Origin: Caproiciproducens galactitolivorans | GTDB taxonomy: Bacteria; Bacillota; Clostridia; Oscillospirales; Acutalibacteraceae | Assembly: GCF_026672255.1 (NCBI RefSeq) | Contig: NZ_JAPOHA010000005.1 | Location: forward strand, 1-64,000 | Length of the DNA stretch: 64,000 bases | Direction: 5' to 3' | Shown: positions 1 through 9,325 of the stretch, in pieces | Position numbering within the stretch: the stretch's first letter is position 1 | How the letters are laid out: each line of letters opens with the position of its first letter | Notes under the pieces: model-generated | What the model saw: only the letters and a program-made list of their open reading frames with translations | What the model was told of the DNA's origin: nothing | Database searches by the model: none | Position numbers and translations under genes: made by a program

Positions 1-1
1 T

Positions 2-568
2 ATCGCCTTAATGCGCACGATTCCGGGCATGGTGGTTCTCAATCCATCCGACCACTACGAAATGAAAGCGGCCGTCAAAGCGGCCATCGAGCATCACGGC
101 CCGGTTTACATCCGTCTGGGCCGGCTTGCGGTTGAAAGCTTCAACAACGCGGACGATTACAAATTCGAGCTCGGCAAAGGCATCACCCTGAAAGACGGCA
201 AGGATATAACGATCATCGCAACCGGCCTGATGGTGTCCCGCGCGCTGGAAGCGGTAAAGACACTCGCCGAACAGGGCATCGACGCCCGGCTGATCAACAT
301 CCACACGATCAAGCCGATCGACCGCGAGATCATCGTGAAGGCGGCGCAGGAGACCGGAAAGATCATCACCGTGGAAGAGCACAACGTGATCGGCGGGCTG
401 GGCGACGCGGTTTGCAGCGTGCTTTCCGAGGAATGCCCGACACCGGTGATGAAGATCGGCGTAAACGACGTATTCGGCCACTCCGGCCCGGCGCAGGACC
501 TGCTGGACGAGTTCGGATTGAATGCGGAGCATATTGTGGAAACAGCAAAGAAAATCCTGAAAAAGTAA
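2..568 (+). CDS. Transketolase, C-terminal subunit (5'-truncated by window edge)
   Basis: Transketolase moves two-carbon ketol units between sugar phosphates in the non-oxidative pentose phosphate pathway. The reading frame is open from base 2 and ends in TAA at 566-568, leaving 188 residues. Many Clostridia split the enzyme in two genes, and the C-terminal half is usually about 310 residues, so roughly 120 are missing upstream. What remains is the end of the pyrimidine-binding domain (NPSDHYEMKAAV, PVYIRLGR) and the whole C-terminal domain, with the family-typical GLGDAVCSVLSE and GVNDVFGHSGPAQDLL. An internal ATG at 11 is not the true start because homology continues through it. The partner N-terminal subunit should lie just upstream, outside the window. 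The acetoin/pyruvate dehydrogenase beta subunits share this fold but not this C-terminal sequence. Confidence 0.9.
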   Translation: MALMRTIPGMVVLNPSDHYEMKAAVKAAIEHHGPVYIRLGRLAVESFNNADDYKFELGKGITLKDGKDITIIATGLMVSRALEAVKTLAEQGIDARLINIHTIKPIDREIIVKAAQETGKIITVEEHNVIGGLGDAVCSVLSEECPTPVMKIGVNDVFGHSGPAQDLLDEFGLNAEHIVETAKKILKK

Positions 569-580
569 GCGTGAAAAGCA

Positions 581-618
581 AGGGGGGCGACCGGAATTTC
601 CGGCCGTCCCTCATATTG
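581..618 (+). terminator. Probable intrinsic terminator after the transketolase gene
   Basis: A GC-rich imperfect hairpin, GGGGGCGACCGG against CCGGCCGTCCC, starts about 12 bases after the stop and is followed by a moderately T-rich stretch. It separates the transketolase gene from the exporter genes. Confidence 0.5.
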
Positions 619-644
619 TTTACAATTTAAAAATATGATAGAAT
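617..644 (+). promoter_or_regulatory. Candidate promoter of the ThrE-like exporter genes
   Basis: TTGTTT (617-622) and TAGAAT (639-644) are 16 bases apart, just after the preceding terminator and about 35 bases before the start codon. The match to the sigma-A consensus is moderate. Confidence 0.35.
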
Positions 645-679
645 AAGGCAAAGTTCAGAAGGATAAAAGGGTGTTGCGA

Positions 680-1444
680 ATGAATTACGACGAGCTGATT
701 ACGCTGGCTACCGACGTGGGCTGTTTGCTGCTTGCGAACGGAGCGGAAATCTATCGTGTGGAAGAGTCTATGCAGCGTATTTTTCGCGCCTATGGGGTCC
801 ATACCGGCGAGATTTTCGCCATTCCGACGTGTATTAATGTTACCATTGTTACACCGCAGGGAAAGCCGGTCACTCTGATCCGCCGGATTCCCGTGCGCGG
901 CACCAACCTTGACCGTGTGGAACGGGGCAACGCCCTTTGCCGCCGCATTTGCAGTGAACGCCCCGATTTTAAGACGGTTCGCCGTGAAATAAGCATGATC
1001 GAACACCGCCCGGTTTTCGGATTGGGTTTTCAAATTGTGATGTTTGCGCTGGTCGCCTTTTTCTTTACGCTTTTTTTCGGCGGCGATTTTTCCGACGCGG
1101 TCTGCTCCATGTTTTGCGGCGCGGTCATCAAGATCGTCTGCCATTATATGAATAAATTCAATGCAAACCCGTTTTTTGTGAATATTGTCGCCAGCTTCGC
1201 GGCCGCCGCGATGGTTATGTGCGCGGCGCAGTTCGACATGGCGCTGAACATCGACAAGGTCATTATCGGCGCTTTGATGAACCTGGTTCCCGGTATCGCC
1301 ATTACCAGCTTTATGCGCGACATTATCGCCGGAGACCTGATGGCGGGACTGATCCGCTTTACCGAAAGCATGCTGGTCGCCACGGCAATCGCCATTGGGG
1401 CGGGTATCGCGCTGACTTTGTCGCGCATGATATGGGGGGTGTAA
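680..1444 (+). CDS. Threonine/serine exporter family protein, N-terminal-domain subunit (ThrE/YjjP-like)
   Basis: Membrane protein of the ThrE superfamily, in which an N-terminal-type subunit and a small YjjB-type subunit together export threonine, serine or small carboxylates. Start choice: ATG 680 has AAAGGG at 666-671 (spacing 8) and gives MNYDELITLATDVG, the normal N-terminus; GTG 671 is an alternative. The 254 residues begin with a soluble domain holding the family-typical GAEIYRVEES near residue 23. Hydrophobic segments follow from about residue 115, including FALVAFFFTLFFGG and a stretch with LMNLVPGIAITSFMRDI. The stop lies 3 bases before the partner gene, so the two are co-transcribed. 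The substrate cannot be read from sequence. Confidence 0.85.
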   Translation: MNYDELITLATDVGCLLLANGAEIYRVEESMQRIFRAYGVHTGEIFAIPTCINVTIVTPQGKPVTLIRRIPVRGTNLDRVERGNALCRRICSERPDFKTVRREISMIEHRPVFGLGFQIVMFALVAFFFTLFFGGDFSDAVCSMFCGAVIKIVCHYMNKFNANPFFVNIVASFAAAAMVMCAAQFDMALNIDKVIIGALMNLVPGIAITSFMRDIIAGDLMAGLIRFTESMLVATAIAIGAGIALTLSRMIWGV

Positions 1445-1447
1445 GAA

Positions 1448-1888
1448 ATGACGGACTTTACGCCCTGCATTTGGGCCTTTTTAGCCTGTATCCCTTTCGG
1501 CGCGGTGATGAACCTGCGGGGGAAAACCCTGCTTTTCGCGTCGCTCGGCGGCGGGATCGGCTGGTTCTTTTACCTTCTCTGCAATCCGCTTCATAATGAT
1601 ATTATGCAGTATTTTATCGCGATGATCGCCATATCCGTTTATTCGGAAATCATGGCAAGGCTGTTTAAAATGCCGGTAACCGGCTTTCTGCTCGCGGCCA
1701 TGCTTCCGATGGTTCCCGGCGGCGGAATTTATTACACCATGGAGTACTGCGTAATCGGGAACAATCAAATGTTTATTGAAACGGGGCTTCATACGCTCGG
1801 CATTGCCGGAGCGCTCGCCATGGGCACGCTGCTCGTTTCGTCCCTCGTCCGGCTTTGGCATATCATTACGGAGGAAAAGAAAATATAA
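1448..1888 (+). CDS. Threonine/serine exporter family protein, small YjjB-like subunit
   Basis: Second half of the two-gene ThrE-like exporter. The 146-residue product is almost entirely hydrophobic, with four or five predicted membrane segments (for example CIWAFLACIPFGAVM and LGIAGALAMGTLLVSSLV). The LPMVPGGGIYYTMEY motif mirrors the VPG motif of the partner and is typical of the DUF3815/ThrE_2 family. The ATG follows the upstream stop by 3 bases, which supports translational coupling. Length fits the family (about 145-155). The next gene, ruvC, has its own promoter, so this operon has two genes. Confidence 0.85.
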   Translation: MTDFTPCIWAFLACIPFGAVMNLRGKTLLFASLGGGIGWFFYLLCNPLHNDIMQYFIAMIAISVYSEIMARLFKMPVTGFLLAAMLPMVPGGGIYYTMEYCVIGNNQMFIETGLHTLGIAGALAMGTLLVSSLVRLWHIITEEKKI

Positions 1889-1986
1889 ACCAAAAATTCC
1901 GTATTTCCATAATAAACTTTGACAATTCTACCGGTGTATACACAGGTGTAAAATGGAAGGCCGGTATTCCCTAATGCCAAGGGATG

Positions 1987-1995
1987 TGCTATAAT
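1987..1995 (+). promoter_or_regulatory. Extended -10 promoter of the ruvCAB genes
   Basis: TGC-TATAAT is a perfect extended -10 element. The -35 region 17 bases upstream (TTCCCT, 1967-1972) is poor, as is common with extended -10 promoters. It lies about 85 bases before ruvC. A TTGACA at 1919-1924 has no good -10 partner. Confidence 0.55.
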
Positions 1996-2079
1996 AAAAC
2001 GGATATTATGGAAGAATGCTGCGGGGCGCACAGAGCCTTGGCGGCGGAAAAAAGAACCGGACATAGGAGCGTTTTATAA

Positions 2080-2595
2080 ATGGTCATACTCGGAATTGAT
2101 CCCGGCTATGCGATTGTGGGCTACGGCGTCATCCGCGCGCAGCGCGGACGCTATCAGCCGCTGGAGCACGGCGCGGTTGTTACCAAAGCGGGCGAGGATT
2201 TTAACCGCCGGCTGGAGGTAATTTATGATTCGCTTACGAAGGTGATGGACCAGTGGAAGCCGGAAGCCGTGGCGATTGAAAAGCTGTATTTTCAAAACAA
2301 TCAGAAGACGGCGATCGGGGTCGCCGAAGCAAGGGGCGTCATCCTTTTGGCGGCGCAGAAAGCCGGTATTGAAATTTTTGAATATACGCCGCTTCAGGTA
2401 AAAATGGCCGTTACCGGCTACGGGCAGGCCTTAAAGCCGCAGGTAATGGAAATGACGAGAAGGCTTCTGTGCCTGAAGGAAGTGCCGAAACCGGACGATA
2501 CCGCGGACGCGCTCGCCATGGCGATTTGCCACGGGCAGGCCGCCGGTTCCGTTTTAAGGCGGAACCTTCTGAAACGTACGGACTGTTTTAAATAA
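2080..2595 (+). CDS. ruvC: Holliday junction endonuclease RuvC
   Basis: RuvC cuts Holliday junctions symmetrically during recombinational repair, working with the RuvAB branch-migration motor. The 171-residue length is normal. Acidic active-site motifs are visible: GIDPGYAIVGYG near residue 5, AIEKLYFQNN near 67, and the C-terminal KPDDTADALAMAICH near 143, supplying the Asp/Glu metal ligands of the RNase H-like fold. The ATG follows a leader of about 85 bases from an extended -10 promoter. ruvA and ruvB follow directly, the classical gene order in many Firmicutes. Confidence 0.97.
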   Translation: MVILGIDPGYAIVGYGVIRAQRGRYQPLEHGAVVTKAGEDFNRRLEVIYDSLTKVMDQWKPEAVAIEKLYFQNNQKTAIGVAEARGVILLAAQKAGIEIFEYTPLQVKMAVTGYGQALKPQVMEMTRRLLCLKEVPKPDDTADALAMAICHGQAAGSVLRRNLLKRTDCFK

Positions 2596-2635
2596 GGAAA
2601 AACCGGCTGCCGCAGGCCGGATTACGGGTGAAAAG

Positions 2636-3238
2636 ATGTTTTACAGTGTAAAAGGAATTTTAACGCACATGGAGCCCGGGTTTACCGTGGTAGAATGCGG
2701 CGGGGTCGGGTTTAAATGCCTGACGTCGCTCAGCACCCAGCGCGCGCTGCCCCCGATCGGGGAGCAGGTTCTGCTGTATACGCATTTGAATGTGCGCGAG
2801 GATGCGCTGGATTTGTTCGGCTTCGCCACCACGGGGGAGCTCAACTGCTTTAAAATGCTTACGGGGGTCAGCGGCGTGGGGCCGAAGGTCGGTTTGGCGA
2901 TTCTCTCCGAGCTTGCTCCGGAGCAGGTCGCCGCGGCCGTGGCCACCGGGGACAGCAAGGTGCTTACCCGCGCGAGCGGCGTGGGGCCGAAACTGGCGCA
3001 GCGCATTGCCCTTGAGCTGAAAGACAAAGTGAAGGGCTTGCAGGCGGGTACTTCCGATTTTGCGCCTGCCGGGGTTGTTTCGGCCGCGGCAAACGCGGGC
3101 GCGGCCGTGAACGCGCTGACGGTGCTCGGCTATTCGCCGACGGATGCCGCCGCGGTGGTCGGAAGCTTTGATTCCGCCCTGCCCGTGGAGGAACTGATTC
3201 GCCTGTCGCTGAAAGCGATGGGCAGCGGAATGAAATAA
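2636..3238 (+). CDS. ruvA: Holliday junction branch migration protein RuvA
   Basis: RuvA binds the four-way junction as a tetramer and loads RuvB rings. The 200 residues show the N-terminal OB-fold (MFYSVKGILTHME, LYTHLNVREDALDLFGF), two helix-hairpin-helix motifs in the middle (GVSGVGPKVGLAILSEL near residue 78 and ASGVGPKLAQRIALEL near 113), and an alanine-rich linker. The C-terminal RuvB-contacting domain (NALTVLGYSPTDAAAVV) closes the protein. Length and domain order are standard. The gene lies 40 bases after ruvC and 46 bases before ruvB. Confidence 0.97.
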   Translation: MFYSVKGILTHMEPGFTVVECGGVGFKCLTSLSTQRALPPIGEQVLLYTHLNVREDALDLFGFATTGELNCFKMLTGVSGVGPKVGLAILSELAPEQVAAAVATGDSKVLTRASGVGPKLAQRIALELKDKVKGLQAGTSDFAPAGVVSAAANAGAAVNALTVLGYSPTDAAAVVGSFDSALPVEELIRLSLKAMGSGMK

Positions 3239-3284
3239 ATGATCAAAGAGGGAATTCCCTTTTTAAAGGAGGGAGAACCGGAAA

Positions 3285-4343
3285 TTGAATTACGAAGAAA
3301 ATACGAATGATTATGACTTTGAAAACCGGATGGTTGCGCCGGAGTACGTTCCCGAGGACGCCGAGGTTGAAAACCCGCTGCGCCCGAAGGTGCTTTCGGA
3401 ATATATCGGACAGCAAAAGGTAAAGGAAAACCTTTCCATCTTTATTGAAGCGGCGAAGCAGCGGAAGGAATCGCTCGACCATGTGCTGCTCTACGGCCCG
3501 CCGGGGCTTGGAAAAACCACCCTTGCGGGGATTATTGCGAACGAACTGAATGTAAACCTTCGCATTACGTCCGGCCCGGCGATTGAAAAGCCGGGGGATC
3601 TGGCCGCATTGTTAACGAACCTGAATCCGGGCGACGTTCTGTTCATCGACGAAGTACACCGCCTGTCGCGGAGCGTGGAGGAAATTCTTTACCCCGCGAT
3701 GGAGGACTATGCATTGGACATCATAACCGGTAAGGGGCAGATGGCGGCTTCCTATCATCTGCCGCTTCCGAAATTTACGCTGGTCGGCGCGACCACCCGC
3801 GCCGGGCAGCTTTCCGCGCCTCTGCGCGACCGTTTCGGCGTCGTGCTCCGGCTGGAGATGTATTCCCCGCAGGAGCTGGCGCAGATTGTTACCCGAAGCG
3901 CGAAAATCCTGGATATCCCCATTGAAGCGGACGGCGCGCTGGAAATTGCCTCGCGGTCGCGCGGCACGCCGCGTATTGCCAACCGGCTGTTAAAGCGGGT
4001 GCGCGATTTTGCGCAGATTATCAGCAGCGGCGTCATTACCTATCAGTCCGCAAAGGTCGGGCTGGACCGGCTGGAAATCGATGAAATCGGTCTGGACGCG
4101 AACGACCGGCGCATGCTGAACGCGCTGATCAAGTTTTACAACGGCGGTCCGGTGGGGCTGGAAACCCTTGCGGCCGCCATCGGCGAAGAAGCCGTTACCC
4201 TCGAAGATATTTACGAGCCTTATCTGATGCAGATCGGATTTTTAAACCGGACCCCGCGCGGGCGCTGCGCAACGCATGCGGCGTATCTGCATTTGGGATT
4301 GACCCCGCCTTCCGCCGAGGAAGGCCAGCAGAGGCTGTTTTGA
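3285..4343 (+). CDS. ruvB: Holliday junction branch migration ATPase RuvB
   Basis: RuvB is the AAA+ hexameric motor of branch migration. The start is TTG at 3285, preceded by AAAGGAGGGA at 3266-3275; no closer ATG exists. The 352 residues contain the Walker A motif [11 protein letters not shown] (near residue 69), Walker [14 protein letters not shown], the sensor [18 protein letters not shown], and a C-terminal winged-helix domain with [15 protein letters not shown]. Length is typical (330-355). It ends the ruvCAB group; glmM begins 86 bases downstream with its own ribosome binding site. Confidence 0.97.
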   Translation: MNYEENTNDYDFENRMVAPEYVPEDAEVENPLRPKVLSEYIGQQKVKENLSIFIEAAKQRKESLDHVLLYGPPGLGKTTLAGIIANELNVNLRITSGPAIEKPGDLAALLTNLNPGDVLFIDEVHRLSRSVEEILYPAMEDYALDIITGKGQMAASYHLPLPKFTLVGATTRAGQLSAPLRDRFGVVLRLEMYSPQELAQIVTRSAKILDIPIEADGALEIASRSRGTPRIANRLLKRVRDFAQIISSGVITYQSAKVGLDRLEIDEIGLDANDRRMLNALIKFYNGGPVGLETLAAAIGEEAVTLEDIYEPYLMQIGFLNRTPRGRCATHAAYLHLGLTPPSAEEGQQRLF

Positions 4344-4429
4344 TTCATAGGCAATCCTGTTTCCGGCGGCAGAAGAAAAGCTGTCGCTTTCAAAATTTAT
4401 ATTAATAACAAATGGGAGTTGTTCATATT

Positions 4430-5779
4430 ATGGGAAGACTTTTTGGTACAGACGGCGTAAGAGGAATTGCAAACAGCGAGCTTACCTGTGAGCTGGCGAT
4501 GAATATCGGCCGCGCAGCCGCAATGGTGCTCACCGACAACAACCGCCGCCACCCGAAAATCCTGATCGGAAAGGACACGCGCCTTTCATCCGATATGCTG
4601 GAAAGCGCCCTCACGGCGGGGCTTTGCTCCGTCGGCGCGAACGTTGTGCAGCTCGGCGTTGTTCCGACCCCGGCGGTCGCTTATCTGGTCGGCAAATACA
4701 AGGCCGACGCGGGCGTAATGCTGACCGCCAGCCATAATCCCTGTGAATTCAACGGTATTAAAATTTTCAGCGGCGACGGCTACAAACTGCCGGACGCGCT
4801 GGAGGAGCAGATTGAGGCGATCGTGCTCGATCATGCGCAGAAACCGGCCTCCCCGGTGGGCGGCGATATCGGCAGCGTATCGGCGGCGGAGAATACGGTG
4901 CGCGATTATGTCGATCATATTAAGAGTACCGTTCCCTTTGCGCTGGACGGAATGAAAATCGGCATCGACTGTGCGAACGGTTCCGCAAGCCGCACGGCGG
5001 AAAAGCTGTTCACCGAGCTGGGCGCGGAGTGCCATATGCTGGCGAACAGGCCGAACGGCGTGAACGTCAACGATAACTGCGGCTCCACCCATATCGAAAG
5101 CCTGATGTGCTTTGTAAAGGAAAATCATCTGGACGCGGGCGTTGCGTTCGACGGCGACGCCGACCGCTGCCTTGCGGTTGATGAAAAAGGCCAGCTGGTG
5201 GACGGCGATTACCTGATGGCGATCTGCGCTGCCGACCTGAAGAGCCGCGGCAAGCTGAATAAAAACACCGCGGTCGGTACGATCATGACCAATATGGGCT
5301 TTAACCGCTTCTGCGAGGACAACGGCCTGAAATTTGCCGCCACAAAGGTCGGCGACCGTTACGTGCTGGAGGAAATGCTCCTCGAGGGCTACAATTTCGG
5401 TGGCGAGCAGAGCGGGCATATCATCTTCCTTGACTTTGCAACCACGGGCGACGGCGAACTGACCGCCGCGCAGCTTTTAAGCATCGTACACCGCAGAGGG
5501 GCGCAGCTTTCGAGCCTTGCCACCCTGATGACGCGTTATCCGCAGATTATGGTCAACGTCGATATCAGCGCGGAAGGAAAGCTGCGCTTCTACACGGACG
5601 ACAAAGTAAAAGCATCCATTGAACAGGCAAAGCAGAAGCTGGGCGAAAACGGCCGCGTCGTCGTCCGTCCTTCCGGCACGGAGCCGCTGCTCCGCGTTAT
5701 GATCGAGGGCGAGGACCCGGATTATATCAGCGCGCTGGCGAATTCCGTAGCCGACGTGATTCGCGAAAGACTGGCGTAA
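4430..5779 (+). CDS. glmM: Phosphoglucosamine mutase GlmM
   Basis: Converts glucosamine-6-phosphate to glucosamine-1-phosphate, the step toward UDP-GlcNAc for peptidoglycan. The start is ATG 4430, giving MGRLFGTDGVRG, the canonical N-terminus, with GGGAG 11 bases upstream; an in-frame ATG at 4412 would add six atypical residues. The 449-residue length is standard. TASHNP carries the phosphorylated catalytic serine (about Ser101), DGDADRC binds the metal, GGEQSGH contacts sugar, and RPSGTEPLLRVM binds phosphate at the C-terminus. Confidence 0.97.
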   Translation: MGRLFGTDGVRGIANSELTCELAMNIGRAAAMVLTDNNRRHPKILIGKDTRLSSDMLESALTAGLCSVGANVVQLGVVPTPAVAYLVGKYKADAGVMLTASHNPCEFNGIKIFSGDGYKLPDALEEQIEAIVLDHAQKPASPVGGDIGSVSAAENTVRDYVDHIKSTVPFALDGMKIGIDCANGSASRTAEKLFTELGAECHMLANRPNGVNVNDNCGSTHIESLMCFVKENHLDAGVAFDGDADRCLAVDEKGQLVDGDYLMAICAADLKSRGKLNKNTAVGTIMTNMGFNRFCEDNGLKFAATKVGDRYVLEEMLLEGYNFGGEQSGHIIFLDFATTGDGELTAAQLLSIVHRRGAQLSSLATLMTRYPQIMVNVDISAEGKLRFYTDDKVKASIEQAKQKLGENGRVVVRPSGTEPLLRVMIEGEDPDYISALANSVADVIRERLA

Positions 5780-5812
5780 ACGGGCGGAATCATAAGAAAA
5801 GTAGGTATCAAA

Positions 5813-6676
5813 TTGAGAACTGCAAACTGGAAGGATTATGAACTGATCGATACTTCTGAGGGGGAAAGGCTGGAACGGTGGGGCAATGTCGTCCTCATCC
5901 GGCCCGACCCGCAGATTATCTGGAATACGCCGAAGGACGATCCGCTTTGGCGCGGGGCAAACGCCCGGTACAACCGTTCGTCCACCGGCGGCGGAAGCTG
6001 GCAGGAAATGAAAAAAGTTCCGCCGATGTGGAAAATCGGGTACGGCGAACTGACGTTTCAGCTCAAGACCATGGGATTTAAGCATACGGGCATCTTCCCG
6101 GAGCAGGCCGTGAACTGGGATTTTGCAATGGATAAAATACGCGGCGCCAACTGGCCGGTGAAGGTGCTGAACCTGTTCGGCTACACCGGCGCGGCAACCC
6201 TTGCCTGTTTAAAGGCGGGTGCCGAGGTCTGCCACGTGGACGCGTCCAAGGGGATGGTTGCCTGGGCGAAAGAGAACGCCGCCGCATCCGGCCTTTCCGA
6301 CCGCCCCGTGCGCTGGCTGGTGGACGACTGCGTAAAATTTGTGCAGAGGGAGCAGCGGCGGGGAAATACGTACGACGGAATTATCATGGATCCGCCCTCC
6401 TACGGGCGCGGCCCGAACGGCGAGGTGTGGAAGCTGGAGGAACAGCTTTATCCGCTGGTCGACCTGTGCGTTCCGATCCTTTCCGAAAATCCGCTGTTCT
6501 TTCTTTTAAATTCCTATACGACGGGCCTGTCCCCGGCGGTTATGGAATACCTTCTGGGCGTGCTGATTCAGAAAAAGTTCGGAGGCCGGATTTCGTCGGA
6601 TGAAATCGGGCTGCCGGTTACCCGGAGCGGGCTGGTGCTTCCCTGCGGAAGCACCGCGATCTGGGAGAGCCGATAA
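5813..6676 (+). CDS. Class I SAM-dependent methyltransferase (RlmI/RsmD-like, probably RNA)
   Basis: Predicted cytosolic methyltransferase of 287 residues using S-adenosylmethionine. The SAM-binding motif [16 protein letters not shown] lies near residue 122, followed by an acidic residue (HVDASKG). The catalytic-loop motif [11 protein letters not shown] near residue 193 is the (D/N)PPF/Y type of large-subunit rRNA methyltransferases such as RlmI/RlmK. The N-terminus lacks the PUA domain of E. coli RlmI, so the exact target base is unknown. The start is TTG 5813 with a weak GTAGG site upstream; the reading is clear from [15 protein letters not shown], typical of this Firmicutes subfamily. It sits 33 bases after glmM. 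Confidence 0.8.
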   Translation: MRTANWKDYELIDTSEGERLERWGNVVLIRPDPQIIWNTPKDDPLWRGANARYNRSSTGGGSWQEMKKVPPMWKIGYGELTFQLKTMGFKHTGIFPEQAVNWDFAMDKIRGANWPVKVLNLFGYTGAATLACLKAGAEVCHVDASKGMVAWAKENAAASGLSDRPVRWLVDDCVKFVQREQRRGNTYDGIIMDPPSYGRGPNGEVWKLEEQLYPLVDLCVPILSENPLFFLLNSYTTGLSPAVMEYLLGVLIQKKFGGRISSDEIGLPVTRSGLVLPCGSTAIWESR

Positions 6677-6698
6677 ACAGGAACAGGTAGGATTTGAA

Positions 6699-7574
6699 AT
6701 GGATTATATCAATGCGGACAATGTCAGTTTCAGCTATGACGAACCGGAAGCCGCCGAGCGCCATGAGGTGCTCCGCGGCGTTTCACTTGGAATCCGGAAG
6801 GGCGAATTTGTGGCGCTTCTGGGGCATAACGGTTCGGGAAAATCCACAATCGCGAAAACCTTCAACGCCATGCTGCTGCCGAGCGGCGGCAAGGTATATG
6901 TTGATAAAATGGATACACAGGACGAAAGCGTGCTTTACGAAATCCGCCGCCGCGTCGGCCTGGTGCTGCAAAATCCGGACAACCAGCTCGTTGCGAGCGT
7001 GGTGGAGGAGGACGTGGCGTTCGGCCCCGAAAATCTGGGTGTTCCTCCGGCGGAAATCCGCCAAAGGGTGGACGACGCCCTGAAAGCGGTGGAAATGTAC
7101 GATTACCGTCTGAACGCGCCGTACAAGCTCTCCGGCGGGCAAAAGCAGCGCATTGCCATCGCGGGCATCATCGCCATGCAGCCGGACTGCATCGTGCTGG
7201 ACGAGCCGACCGCTATGCTGGACCCGCGCGGGCGCACGGAAGTCTTGGACACGATTCATAAACTGAACAGGGAAAAGGGCATTACGATTGTCCTGATTAC
7301 GCATTATATGGACGAGGCCGTGCAGGCCGACCGGGTAATCGTAATGGACAGCGGCCGCATTCTTACCGAAGGGACCCCAAAAGAGGTATTTTCGCAGGTG
7401 GAGCTGCTCAAAAAGCATCAGTTGGATGTACCGCAGGCTACGGAGCTGGTTTACCGTTTAAAAGCGAGCGGATTTGATTTGCCGGGCTGCGCGCTGACGA
7501 TTGAAGACTGTGTCGCGGCGCTGGAACCCCTTTTAAAGAAAGCTGCATTAGGAGAAGCGTATGCCGATCATTGA
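6699..7574 (+). CDS. ecfA1: Energy-coupling factor transporter ATPase EcfA1
   Basis: One of two ATPases powering group II ECF importers for vitamins and metal ions. The start is ATG 6699 (GGTAGG at 6686-6691); an upstream in-frame extension into the previous gene is not used. The 291 residues show Walker [12 protein letters not shown]-loop [19 protein letters not shown] (the NPDNQ form is diagnostic for EcfA1), signature [12 protein letters not shown], Walker [13 protein letters not shown] and the switch His in LITHYMDEA. It overlaps ecfA2 by 14 bases. No substrate-binding S component lies in the cluster, as usual for a shared module. Confidence 0.96.
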   Translation: MDYINADNVSFSYDEPEAAERHEVLRGVSLGIRKGEFVALLGHNGSGKSTIAKTFNAMLLPSGGKVYVDKMDTQDESVLYEIRRRVGLVLQNPDNQLVASVVEEDVAFGPENLGVPPAEIRQRVDDALKAVEMYDYRLNAPYKLSGGQKQRIAIAGIIAMQPDCIVLDEPTAMLDPRGRTEVLDTIHKLNREKGITIVLITHYMDEAVQADRVIVMDSGRILTEGTPKEVFSQVELLKKHQLDVPQATELVYRLKASGFDLPGCALTIEDCVAALEPLLKKAALGEAYADH

Positions 7575-8427
7575 AACAAAAGATTTAACCTATACCTACG
7601 GAGAAGGAACCCCGTTCCAGAAGACCGCGGTTGAAAACGTAAATATTGCAATCGAACAGGGCGAATTTATCGGCGTGATCGGGCATACCGGTTCGGGAAA
7701 ATCCACGTTCATTCAGCAGTTGAACGGCCTTCTGCGCCCGACGGGCGGCACGGTGCTCCTGAACGGCAAAGACATCTGGGCGGAGCCGAAGAAAATCCGC
7801 GACGTGCGTTTTCAGGTGGGGATGGTGTTCCAGTATCCGGAGCATCAGCTTTTTGAGGAAACCGTGTTAAAGGATATCTCGTTCGGCCCGGGCAACATGG
7901 GGCTTGGTAAGGACGAAATCTTAAAGCGGACGCATGCGGCGGCTGACTTTGTAGGGCTGAAAGAGGAACTGCTTGAAAAAAGCCCGTTTGAGCTTTCGGG
8001 CGGCGAAAAACGCCGTGTTGCAATTGCTGGTGTAATCGCAATGGACCCGGACGTTCTGATTCTGGACGAGCCTACGGCAGGGCTCGACCCGCGCGGCCGC
8101 GACGTGCTGTTAAGCCAGATCGTCAGCTACCACGAAACGCGGCACAATACGATTTTGCTGGTGTCCCACAGCATGGAGGATATCGCCCGTACGGCGAACC
8201 GTGTGCTGGTGATGAATTCCGGCCATGCGGTGATGTTCGATAAAACCGAAAACGTGTTTGCACACGATCAGGAACTGGAAAAAATGGGCCTCCGCGTGCC
8301 GCAGATCACAAAAATCATGGCGGTGCTGAAAGCGAAGGGCTATCCGGTGGAAACCGTCCTGACGGTGGAACAGGCCTTAAAGCAGCTGATACCGCTTTTG
8401 GAAAAGGGGGGCCGGAAACATGATTAG
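7561..8427 (+). CDS. ecfA2: Energy-coupling factor transporter ATPase EcfA2
   Basis: Second ATPase of the ECF module, forming a heterodimer with EcfA1. The 288 residues have Walker [11 protein letters not shown], the EcfA2-type Q-loop [15 protein letters not shown], signature [12 protein letters not shown], Walker [17 protein letters not shown] and the switch His in LVSHSMEDI. The ATG lies inside the end of ecfA1 and the gene overlaps ecfT by 8 bases, so the three are translationally coupled. Confidence 0.96.
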   Translation: MPIIETKDLTYTYGEGTPFQKTAVENVNIAIEQGEFIGVIGHTGSGKSTFIQQLNGLLRPTGGTVLLNGKDIWAEPKKIRDVRFQVGMVFQYPEHQLFEETVLKDISFGPGNMGLGKDEILKRTHAAADFVGLKEELLEKSPFELSGGEKRRVAIAGVIAMDPDVLILDEPTAGLDPRGRDVLLSQIVSYHETRHNTILLVSHSMEDIARTANRVLVMNSGHAVMFDKTENVFAHDQELEKMGLRVPQITKIMAVLKAKGYPVETVLTVEQALKQLIPLLEKGGRKHD

Positions 8428-9235
8428 GGATATTACGCTCGGTCAGTATATTCCGGGAAAATCCTTTATTCACCGCCTTGATCCGCGTGTGAAAATCATT
8501 CTTACCTTTGTTTATATTGTATTTATCTTTGTTGCTTCCAATTTTGAGGGACTGCTGACCATGTCGGCGCTGATTTTCGGTATCCTGCTGCTGTCCGGCG
8601 TACCCCTCAAGCAGTATTTTAAAAGCCTGAAAGCGATTTTATTTGTCGTTCTCTTTACTTCCATCCTGAACCTGTTTTACGGGGGAGGAAACGTGCTGTG
8701 GAGCTGGGGTTCTATCCAGATTACCACGGGCGGCGTGGCCAACGCGATCTTTATTACCATCCGCATCATCAGCCTGATTCTTTTCAGCTCCGTTCTGACG
8801 TTTACCACATCCCCGACGGAACTGACCGACGCGCTGGAGCGGATTATGAAGCCGCTGAAGCTGCTGCACGTCAAGGTGCATGAAATCGCCATGATGATGA
8901 CGATTGCGCTTCGCTTTGTGCCCACCCTTCTGGAAGAAACCGATAAAATCATGAGCGCGCAGAAGGCGAGGGGCGCCGACCTGGAAAGCGGCGGGCTCAT
9001 GCAGCGTATCCGGGCGCTCATTCCGATTTTGATTCCGCTTTTCGTTTCGTCGTTCCGGCGCGCCTACGACCTTGCAATGGCAATGGAATGCCGGTGCTAC
9101 CACGGCGGCGAGGGCCGAACCAAAATGAAAGTGCTGCATGCGACTTCGCTGGACGCGGTGGCGGTTGCTTTTTCTCTGGTTGTTTGTATCGCCGTTGTCT
9201 TATGCGGCGTGTATTTTCCGGCGGTTATGCATTAA
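8420..9235 (+). CDS. ecfT: Energy-coupling factor transporter transmembrane protein EcfT
   Basis: Membrane scaffold linking the EcfA1A2 ATPases to interchangeable S components. The 271 residues contain five or six hydrophobic segments (FVYIVFIFVASNFEGLLTM, ILFVVLFTSILNLFYGG, VAVAFSLVVCIAVVLCGVYF). The two cytoplasmic coupling motifs are seen as AQKARGAD and AMECRCYHGG, variants of the conserved Ala-Arg-Gly pattern. The N-terminus (GQYIPGKSFIHRLDPRVKI) is typical. Position and overlap with ecfA2 match the standard ecfA1-ecfA2-ecfT-truA order in Firmicutes. Confidence 0.95.
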   Translation: MIRDITLGQYIPGKSFIHRLDPRVKIILTFVYIVFIFVASNFEGLLTMSALIFGILLLSGVPLKQYFKSLKAILFVVLFTSILNLFYGGGNVLWSWGSIQITTGGVANAIFITIRIISLILFSSVLTFTTSPTELTDALERIMKPLKLLHVKVHEIAMMMTIALRFVPTLLEETDKIMSAQKARGADLESGGLMQRIRALIPILIPLFVSSFRRAYDLAMAMECRCYHGGEGRTKMKVLHATSLDAVAVAFSLVVCIAVVLCGVYFPAVMH

Positions 9236-9325
9236 TTCACGATTTATTTAAGATGCGTTCAAATACTGGAACAGTTTTTCAGTTAGAATTGCGTTTTGGG
9301 TAAGGTCTGAGAGAGGAGCGGTACT

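Noticed and set aside
1919-1954. TTGACA at 1919 as the main ruvC promoter
   Set aside because: No -10 hexamer lies at 16-18 bases; the extended -10 at 1987-1995 is better.
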